From Edaphobacter paludis (GTDB taxonomy: Bacteria; Acidobacteriota; Terriglobia; Terriglobales; Acidobacteriaceae), in NCBI RefSeq assembly GCF_039993895.1, contig NZ_CP121194.1:930001-994000 (forward strand): DNA of 64,000 nt, given 5' to 3'. This document shows positions 58,884-64,000 of the stretch, in pieces (position 1 is the first letter of the stretch; the number at the start of each line of letters is the position of its first letter). A program made the position numbers and the translations under genes. Below the pieces are notes generated by a model. The model saw only the letters and a list, made by a program, of their open reading frames with translations. It had not been told where the DNA came from and made no database searches.

Positions 58884-59441
58884 TTAGCTGGGCATGAGAA
58901 CTGTGTCGATGACGTGGATGACGCCGTTGGACTGGAAGACGTCTGCTGTCGTGACGGTCGCCATGCCACCCTTGGCGTCGGTGAGCATGATGTGGCCGCC
59001 CGACATGGTAGCGGTGAGGTCTTCACCTTGCACGGTCTTCAACATGGCTTTTCCGTGGCCCTTTTTGATCATCTTCATCAGATCTTTGGAGCTGACGCGA
59101 CCGGGAACGACATGGTAGGTGAGGATCTTGGTGAGTTCCGCTTTGTTCTCTGGTTTGACCAGGTTGTCGACGGTGCCTGCGGGTAGTTTGTCGAAGGCCT
59201 CGTTGGTCGGTGCGAAGACGGTGAAGGGACCGGGGCCGCTCAGTGTGTCGACCAGGCCAGCAGCCTTGACAGCGGCGACAAGTGTGGTGTGGACCGGCGA
59301 GTTCATGGCGTTCTCGACGATGGTCTTGGTTGGATACATCGCTGCGCCGCCGACCATGGGATCCTTCATCTGGGCGTATGCGCTGAACGAGGTAATAGCC
59401 AGGGCTGCTGCAGCTATGGTGGCGAGAATGGTTTTCTTCAT
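58884..59441 (-). CDS. Secreted fasciclin-domain protein
   Basis: Signal peptide (KKTILATIAAAALAITSFSAYAQ) and one FAS1 domain with TLVAAVKAAGLVDTLSGPGPFTVFAPTNEAFDKLP, LTYHVVPG and the closing NGVIHVIDTVLMP. FAS1 domains mediate adhesion or act as small secreted antigens (MPT70-like). 185 residues from ATG 59441. The 240-bp gap to the divergent gene shows nothing else. Confidence 0.92.
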   Translation of the reverse strand: MKKTILATIAAAALAITSFSAYAQMKDPMVGGAAMYPTKTIVENAMNSPVHTTLVAAVKAAGLVDTLSGPGPFTVFAPTNEAFDKLPAGTVDNLVKPENKAELTKILTYHVVPGRVSSKDLMKMIKKGHGKAMLKTVQGEDLTATMSGGHIMLTDAKGGMATVTTADVFQSNGVIHVIDTVLMPS

Positions 59442-59683
59442 GGGTGTTGTCCTTTGTCGTTTCGATTTCTTGAGCTCGTCCCTGCAGGGCACTCATTAGC
59501 ATCTACGCGGGCTTGTAGGAAGTGGATTGCACCCGTATCCATCGGATGCGCGGGAAAATGAGATGCGGAGGGGCTGATTGAAGGGACAGCAATCTCATTG
59601 TGTGTTTGTTGATACAGCGAAAGAGAAGTGAAAGGGAGGGCTACGTTGACAATTGCGGCGTGCCACCGTCAACTTGAAATTAG

Positions 59684-60229
59684 ATGGCAACGCAGAGCGA
59701 GTCCCAGCGCGGGCAGCGAACGGTAGTGCAGACGCAGGGACAACCGCGTCGCGGAGGACGCAAGCACCATGATCGCGGACTACTGCTGATTGGGTTGTTC
59801 AAGCTGGGCAAGTCGATCCTGTTCTTCTGCATCGGGATGGGCGCAATTCATATGCTGCATAAGGATCTTGGCGACGTCGTGATGCGGGTGGCCATGGCAC
59901 TGAAGTTCGATCCCGAGAGCCGCTTCGTTGCGCTCGTGCTGAATAAAGTTGATCTCATTGACGTACATAAACTTAAGATGATCAGCCTGGGTACGTTTGC
60001 CTATTCGATGGTGGCGCTGACGGAAGGCGTGGGGTTGGTGCTAGAGAAAGTTTGGGCCGAATATCTGACCTTGATCCTGACAATCTCGTTTTTGCCTTGG
60101 GAACTGTATGAACTGGTGCGACGGCCAAGCTGGTTTCGCTTGAGTCTTCTGCTCATCAATCTGGCGGTGCTGGCATATCTGGTGTGGCTGCTGCGTCGAA
60201 AGAGGCTGGCGGTTCCAACCGAGGTTTAA
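59684..60229 (+). CDS. DUF2127-family membrane protein
   Basis: 181 residues with a basic, hydrophilic start of about 30 residues and four hydrophobic segments. Core features are GLLLIGLFKLGKSILFFCIGMGAIHMLHKDL, then LKMISLGTFAYSMVALTEGVGLVLEKVWAEYLTLI and PWELYELVRRPSWFRLSLLLINLAVLAYLVWLL, typical of DUF2127. Function unknown. It stands alone. Confidence 0.75.
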   Translation: MATQSESQRGQRTVVQTQGQPRRGGRKHHDRGLLLIGLFKLGKSILFFCIGMGAIHMLHKDLGDVVMRVAMALKFDPESRFVALVLNKVDLIDVHKLKMISLGTFAYSMVALTEGVGLVLEKVWAEYLTLILTISFLPWELYELVRRPSWFRLSLLLINLAVLAYLVWLLRRKRLAVPTEV

Positions 60230-60367
60230 GCGAATCTCTGGACTCTCTTTCGCTTTTAATTCGCCTAGCAGATGGATTTTGGGTCTGCAAGTAGTGTCCT
60301 TGGTATGAACCAGCCAAGTTAACACTATATGTAGGGGTTTTATTTCTAAAATATACAATTTGCCGAG

Positions 60368-60391
60368 TTTTCCACATTTCATTGTGGGAAA
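60368..60391. promoter_or_regulatory. Two facing DnaA-box-like sequences
   Basis: TTTTCCACA (60368-60376) fits TTWTNCACA; TGTGGGAAA (60383-60391) is its near-complement, matching except at one base. They form a partial hairpin 200 bp upstream of mraZ in a 335-bp gap with no other gene. Whether DnaA binds here is untested. Confidence 0.4.
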
Positions 60392-60446
60392 TGCACTATT
60401 TTGCGCAATTTAGTGCTTTACAGCAGATGGTCACTGGGTAAGGATG

Positions 60447-60482
60447 GTGGAGCGGAGTGGTAGAAAGTGGACCAAAAGGGAT
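60447..60482 (+). promoter_or_regulatory. MraZ-type operator: 10-bp-phased GTGG repeats
   Basis: GTGGA, GTGGT and GTGGA start at 60447, 60457 and 60467, and AGGGA at 60477, each separated by five other bases. This is the layout of MraZ boxes (direct repeats of TGGGN at 10-bp spacing) found in front of the division/cell-wall cluster. They lie about 85 bp before mraZ. Confidence 0.75.
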
Positions 60483-60564
60483 GAACCTGAGCGCGATCTG
60501 AGGGATTTTACTCCGCTGGACTGATTCAAGAAGAGATTGAGCTGGGCCGGGTACCGAGGTTGAT

Positions 60565-61005
60565 ATGTTTCGCGGAAATCACCCAACACGCGTGGACGAG
60601 AAAGGCCGGCTAAAGCTGCCGGCTGAGTTCAAGCGCCGTGTGGATGAGCTGTATGGGCCGCAGTTCTATATCACCAGCAAAGACGGGAAGCGGGCTGAGA
60701 TCTATCCGCTGAAGGAGTGGGAAAAGATCGAGGAGAAGCTGGCCGCGATCCCTTCCATGAACCCGGCGAAGAAGAAGTTTCTGGACGTGACGAACTATTA
60801 CGGCCAGATGGCGGAGATCGACGCACAAGGCCGATTGCTTATTCCGCAGTTGCTGCGGGAGACGGCGAAAGTGACGGGCGATGTGGTTGTTTTCGGCGTG
60901 CAGACGTTCCTTGAAGTTGTAAACCACGATTCGTTCAAGGCTGAGCTTGAGGCGACGCCGATGACGGAAGCGGATCAAGTGGCTTTGTCAGAGTTTGGAT
61001 TGTAG
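60565..61005 (+). CDS. mraZ: Transcriptional regulator MraZ
   Basis: AbrB-like DNA-binding protein that controls its own operon through phased repeats. Two SpoVT/AbrB-type half-units are visible: MFRGNHPTRVDEKGRLKLPAEFK near the start and AEIDAQGRLLIPQLLRETAKV in the middle. 146 residues, standard. First gene of the dcw cluster; the phased GTGG repeats upstream are its likely operator. Confidence 0.96.
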   Translation: MFRGNHPTRVDEKGRLKLPAEFKRRVDELYGPQFYITSKDGKRAEIYPLKEWEKIEEKLAAIPSMNPAKKKFLDVTNYYGQMAEIDAQGRLLIPQLLRETAKVTGDVVVFGVQTFLEVVNHDSFKAELEATPMTEADQVALSEFGL

Positions 61006-61012
61006 GCAGCAG

Positions 61013-61936
61013 ATGGATGAGACTCCCCAGGGAGAGCGCGTGGTGCGAAAGATGCAGCATGTGCCGGTTCTTTTAGATGAAGCTTTGAAGTATTTGAATG
61101 TGCAGCCGGGCGGCGTTTATGTAGACGCAACGCTGGGGCTGGCTGGGCACTCTTCAGCAATTGCGAAGAGGCTGGGCGCGAAGGGCAGGTTGATCTGTTT
61201 TGACCGCGACCCGGAGGCGATGGAAGCAGCCAAGGCGAGGCTCGAGGAAGTGAGGGCCGAGATTGGCAGCGAGATGCCAGAGTTGGTGTTTGAGCCGAGG
61301 GCGTTTTCGGAGGCTTCGAGCCTGATTGAGCCGGGAAGTCTGGACGGTCTGCTTGCTGATTTTGGCGTGAGCAGCCTGCAACTGGACGAGGCGCACAGAG
61401 GATTCAGTTTTCGGTCCGAGGGTCCACTGGACATGCGTATGGATACGCGCAGTGGAGAGACGGCCGAGCAAGTGGTAAATCAGGAGGACGAAAACGAGCT
61501 CGCCGACCTGATTTACGAATTCGGAGAGGAAAGGAGGTCGCGGAGAATCGCCAGAGCCATTGTGAGGGCCCGGCCGATTACAACGACGGCGGAGTTAGCC
61601 AGAGTGATATCGGCCGCGGCCCCATCAATGAAAGGCGACAAGATTCACCCCGCTACACGGACCTTTCAGGCGCTCCGGATTCGAGTGAATGATGAGCTGG
61701 GAGAGATCAGGACGCTGCTCAAAAGCGCGCCGTCTCTGCTGAAGCCGGGAGGAAGGCTGGTGTTGATCAGCTTCCACTCGCTGGAGGACAGGTTAGTAAA
61801 GGACGCGTTCCGTGAGGCTGGCCGGGACAAGATTTTTGAGGTTTTGACGAAGAAGCCGGTTGTAGCCGGCGAGCAGGAAGAGATGAGAAACCCGCGGTCG
61901 AGAAGCGCAAAGCTGCGGGCAGCTAGGAAGATTTAG
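61013..61936 (+). CDS. rsmH: 16S rRNA (cytosine-1402-N4)-methyltransferase
   Basis: SAM-dependent methyltransferase that N4-methylates C1402; RsmI, also encoded in this window, adds the 2'-O-methyl group on the same nucleotide. Motifs VPVLLDEALKYL, YVDATLGLAGHS, LLADFGVSSLQLD, GFSFRSEGPLDMRMD and VLISFHSLEDRLVKD are clear. ATG 61013, seven bases after mraZ, is preferred, although ATG 61052 (MQHVPVLLDEAL) is the usual family start. C-terminus ends NPRSRSAKLRAARK as expected. Confidence 0.95.
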   Translation: MDETPQGERVVRKMQHVPVLLDEALKYLNVQPGGVYVDATLGLAGHSSAIAKRLGAKGRLICFDRDPEAMEAAKARLEEVRAEIGSEMPELVFEPRAFSEASSLIEPGSLDGLLADFGVSSLQLDEAHRGFSFRSEGPLDMRMDTRSGETAEQVVNQEDENELADLIYEFGEERRSRRIARAIVRARPITTTAELARVISAAAPSMKGDKIHPATRTFQALRIRVNDELGEIRTLLKSAPSLLKPGGRLVLISFHSLEDRLVKDAFREAGRDKIFEVLTKKPVVAGEQEEMRNPRSRSAKLRAARKI

Positions 61937-62159
61937 TAACAGGATTAGTTGCTTATTTGGGAGAACGATGCCAGATATGTAACGGCAAGTGATCGGGTCG
62001 GGGTTGTCCCACCTTCTTTCAGGCGAAAGACAACTTGTAACAAAAAGTCCCTTCCTTCAAATAGCAATCCCGGCCCGGTTCGTACGTTTTGAAGAGATGG
62101 TAAAGAATTCAGCCCCGGACATGAAGAAGCCGGGCAGGTAAGAGCAAAAGAGGTGCGCG

Positions 62160-62684
62160 ATGGCAGCGACGGCGATAGCAGGACAACAGATTGAGATGAT
62201 GGGCACGCGGCGGCAGTCGCAGAGCCGTGCAGCGACGCTGGCAGAGCGGAACCGTGAGCTGTATGAGGCCCAGCGCAGGGCGCGGCGTGGTCCTACGCCC
62301 GAGGTCTTTTTTACGAAGCACCTTGACAACAGCCGGCTTGTGAAAGCGGACGATCCCGAGCGGAAGCGCGAGATGCGCAGCTTCGCCGCAGTGATGAGCG
62401 TCTTGTTTGTGCTGGTGATGGTATATGTGTGGCAACACTTCTCGGCGATCGAGATGGGCTACAACATCGAAGCGCAGAAGGTGCAGGTAGAGCATCTGAG
62501 CGAGCAGAATCGGCAGCTTCGGCTGTCAGAGGCTGAATTGACTGATCCTCAGCGGATTGACCGGATCGCGAAGCAGCTTGGACTTGACGCTCCCCAGCCT
62601 GGTCAGGTGGTGCGGCAGGACGGAAGCGATTTGAATGCTCCGGTGCTGGCGCAGGCCCATGCTCCCAAGTTCGTTGGGCAGTAG
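62160..62684 (+). CDS. FtsL-like cell-division protein
   Basis: Between rsmH and ftsI, where ftsL normally lies. About 70 basic, polar residues, one membrane helix (RSFAAVMSVLFVLVMVYVW), then a short coiled coil (IEAQKVQVEHLSEQNRQLRLSEAELTD, in parts) ending in the LGLDAPQPGQVVR segment, which fits the FtsL C-terminus (proline after the coil). AGAGGTG stands before ATG 62160. Sequence similarity in this family is low, so the call relies on size, topology and position. Confidence 0.8.
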   Translation: MAATAIAGQQIEMMGTRRQSQSRAATLAERNRELYEAQRRARRGPTPEVFFTKHLDNSRLVKADDPERKREMRSFAAVMSVLFVLVMVYVWQHFSAIEMGYNIEAQKVQVEHLSEQNRQLRLSEAELTDPQRIDRIAKQLGLDAPQPGQVVRQDGSDLNAPVLAQAHAPKFVGQ

Positions 62685-62733
62685 GATAAGAGCAGGGAAA
62701 CAGTAGCGACACGAAATTGGAGTTGATCGAAGT

Positions 62734-64000
62734 ATGAAGCAGGCGCCACGGCAGACGTTGACGGCTCCGATACGGAGAATCCGTTTCGTCTACGTGACGC
62801 TTTTTTTCTGCCTCTGGGTGGGATTGATTGTATTGCGGCTTGGCTGGGTGCAGGTGGTGCGGCACTCCGAATTTGTGCATCGCGCGGCGCAACAGCAGCA
62901 GCGGACCTTTGAAGTGGCTCCGCGACGCGGAATGCTGTACGACCGCAACCTGCGCGAGCTGGCGATGACGGTGCTGGTCGACAGCGTCTATGCAGTCCCG
63001 TCGGAGCTGGGGGACAACAAGGAAAATGCAGCGCAAATGCTGTCGGAGATTGTGCATTCCGATCCGGCGGACAGCTACACCTCCGAGAATCGGATACTGG
63101 CCAGACTCAATGCGTCGAGAAATTTTGCGTGGATTGCGCGAAAGCTTGATCCGGAGACGGCAAAACGTGTACGTGAACTGAATCTGAAGGGCGTTTATTT
63201 TCAAAAAGAATTCAAGCGGTTCTATCCGAACAACGATCTGGCGGCACAGGTGTTGGGCTATGTAGGCACGGACGATGAAGGACTGGGCGGGCTGGAACTT
63301 GAGTTTGACGACGACATGCATGGCACGCCGGGGCATATGCTGACGGCGCTCGATGCGAAGCGGCACGTACTGGGGAGCGAAGAGAGTCAGCCATTGCCGG
63401 GCGAGAACCTGGTGTTGACGGTCGATGCGAATATTCAGTACATCGCCGAGAAGGCGCTGGATGCGCAGATGGAGAAGATGAAGGCGCTCCACGGAACGGT
63501 GGTGGTGCAGGACCCACACACCGGGCAGATTCTTGCACTGGCTATCTCTCCACGGTTCAATCCAAATGATTCCCGGCACATGCAGCCTGGCTCCTTGACC
63601 GACTTGGCGGTGAGCGATGTGTATGAACCTGGTTCGACTTTTAAGCTAGTGACCTATTCGGCGGCGCTTGACGCGGGCGGGGTCGAGCCGACCGATATTG
63701 TCGATTGTCAGGGCGGTGCGATGACGCTGTTTGGCCGCACCATGCATGATGATAAGTCCGATCATTTTGGCCGTGTGACAGTGCAATACGCGCTGGAGCA
63801 TTCGAGCGACGTAGGCGCTGTGAAGATGGTGCAGAAGATTGGGAACGAAAAGTTCTACCACTACATGAAGGCCTTTGGCTTTGGTGAGCGGACCGGTATT
63901 GAATTGCCTTCCGAAACGCGTGGGCTTTTGCGTCCTCCGCAAAAGTGGGGAGCCACCAGCTTCATGTCCATGGCGATTGGGCAGGAGGTTGCCGTTACGC
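62734..64000 (+). CDS. ftsI: Peptidoglycan transpeptidase FtsI/PBP3-type (3' end cut by window)
   Basis: Class B penicillin-binding protein that cross-links septal peptidoglycan. From ATG 62734, a short basic tail, a membrane helix (VYVTLFFCLWVGLIVLRLGWVQVV), the pedestal domain starting APRRGMLYDRNLRELAMTV, and the transpeptidase domain with active Ser in EPGSTFKLVTY (SxxK). The second motif, normally SxN, reads SSD in EHSSDVGAVKM. The window ends about 420 residues in, before KTG. No stop is present, so it continues beyond the edge. Confidence 0.93.
   Translation, partial: MKQAPRQTLTAPIRRIRFVYVTLFFCLWVGLIVLRLGWVQVVRHSEFVHRAAQQQQRTFEVAPRRGMLYDRNLRELAMTVLVDSVYAVPSELGDNKENAAQMLSEIVHSDPADSYTSENRILARLNASRNFAWIARKLDPETAKRVRELNLKGVYFQKEFKRFYPNNDLAAQVLGYVGTDDEGLGGLELEFDDDMHGTPGHMLTALDAKRHVLGSEESQPLPGENLVLTVDANIQYIAEKALDAQMEKMKALHGTVVVQDPHTGQILALAISPRFNPNDSRHMQPGSLTDLAVSDVYEPGSTFKLVTYSAALDAGGVEPTDIVDCQGGAMTLFGRTMHDDKSDHFGRVTVQYALEHSSDVGAVKMVQKIGNEKFYHYMKAFGFGERTGIELPSETRGLLRPPQKWGATSFMSMAIGQEVAVT

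Overview
The window looks like a chromosomal segment of a soil Acidobacterium (Terriglobia/Acidobacteriaceae, of the Granulicella, Edaphobacter or Terriglobus kind). The evidence is an Oar-like TonB-dependent receptor typical of that group, an RNA upstream of nadA that matches the nadA motif (NAD+-I riboswitch) so far reported from Acidobacteria, many conserved hypothetical proteins of acidobacterial type, and dispersed GGCTAAAGCC palindromes in intergenic DNA. I see no phage, integrase, transposase, CRISPR array or rRNA. This is core genome with a few decayed genes.

Layout. 1-2.5 kb: 3' part of a TonB-dependent receptor. 2.6-6 kb: aldehyde dehydrogenase (minus), then a tightly spaced guaD-hom pair. 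6.4-9.7 kb (minus): a cysM-mec-cysO-moeZ operon for thiocarboxylate-dependent cysteine synthesis, with a dispersed repeat inserted between cysO and moeZ. 9.7-17.7 kb: a hypothetical gene, a GDSL hydrolase, rsmI with a degenerate site-2-protease homologue, rsmD, a hypothetical gene, a Cys/Met-metabolism PLP enzyme, thiL and an M23 peptidase. 18-24 kb: an HD-GYP protein, a sorbosone-dehydrogenase-like propeller, a membrane-anchored hypothetical, a HAD phosphatase, and a PadR regulator with a frameshifted membrane partner.

24.2-28.7 kb is the translation block: tRNA-Thr(UGU), tRNA-Tyr, a tiny membrane-protein gene, tRNA-Thr(GGU), tRNA-Gly, a 105-residue protein, tuf, rpmG, tRNA-Trp, secE, nusG and rplK, closed by a strong terminator. 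28.9-31.3 kb (minus): tatB-tatC-M28 peptidase with overlapping genes. 31.3-33.3 kb: nadA behind its tandem riboswitch, then a DUF2203 gene. 33.3-37.6 kb: a barrel-like protein followed by a peroxide-defence cluster (Fur/PerR regulator, katA, ahpC, ahpD). 37.6-43.3 kb: M28 peptidase, beta-propeller lipoprotein, SH3 protein, MgtC and a DegT aminotransferase. 43.6-45.4 kb: hfq-hflX. 45.7-52.1 kb: ATP synthase genes for b', b, delta, alpha, gamma, beta and epsilon, with the a and c subunits encoded elsewhere. 52.2-54.8 kb: fused aroDE and pgeF. 55-56 kb: a TIGR03118-type pseudogene. 56.3-60.2 kb: dxs, an SRPBCC protein, a fasciclin protein and a DUF2127 protein. 60.4-64 kb: the start of the division/cell-wall cluster (MraZ operator, mraZ, rsmH, ftsL-like, ftsI), cut by the window edge.

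The most interesting items are the tandem NAD+ riboswitch whose second domain pairs into the nadA ribosome-binding site, the complete sulfur-carrier cysteine operon whose CysO carries a GG-TSC tail that needs trimming, an M50 protein that has lost both zinc-binding histidines, and an F0 b subunit with an apparent signal peptide.
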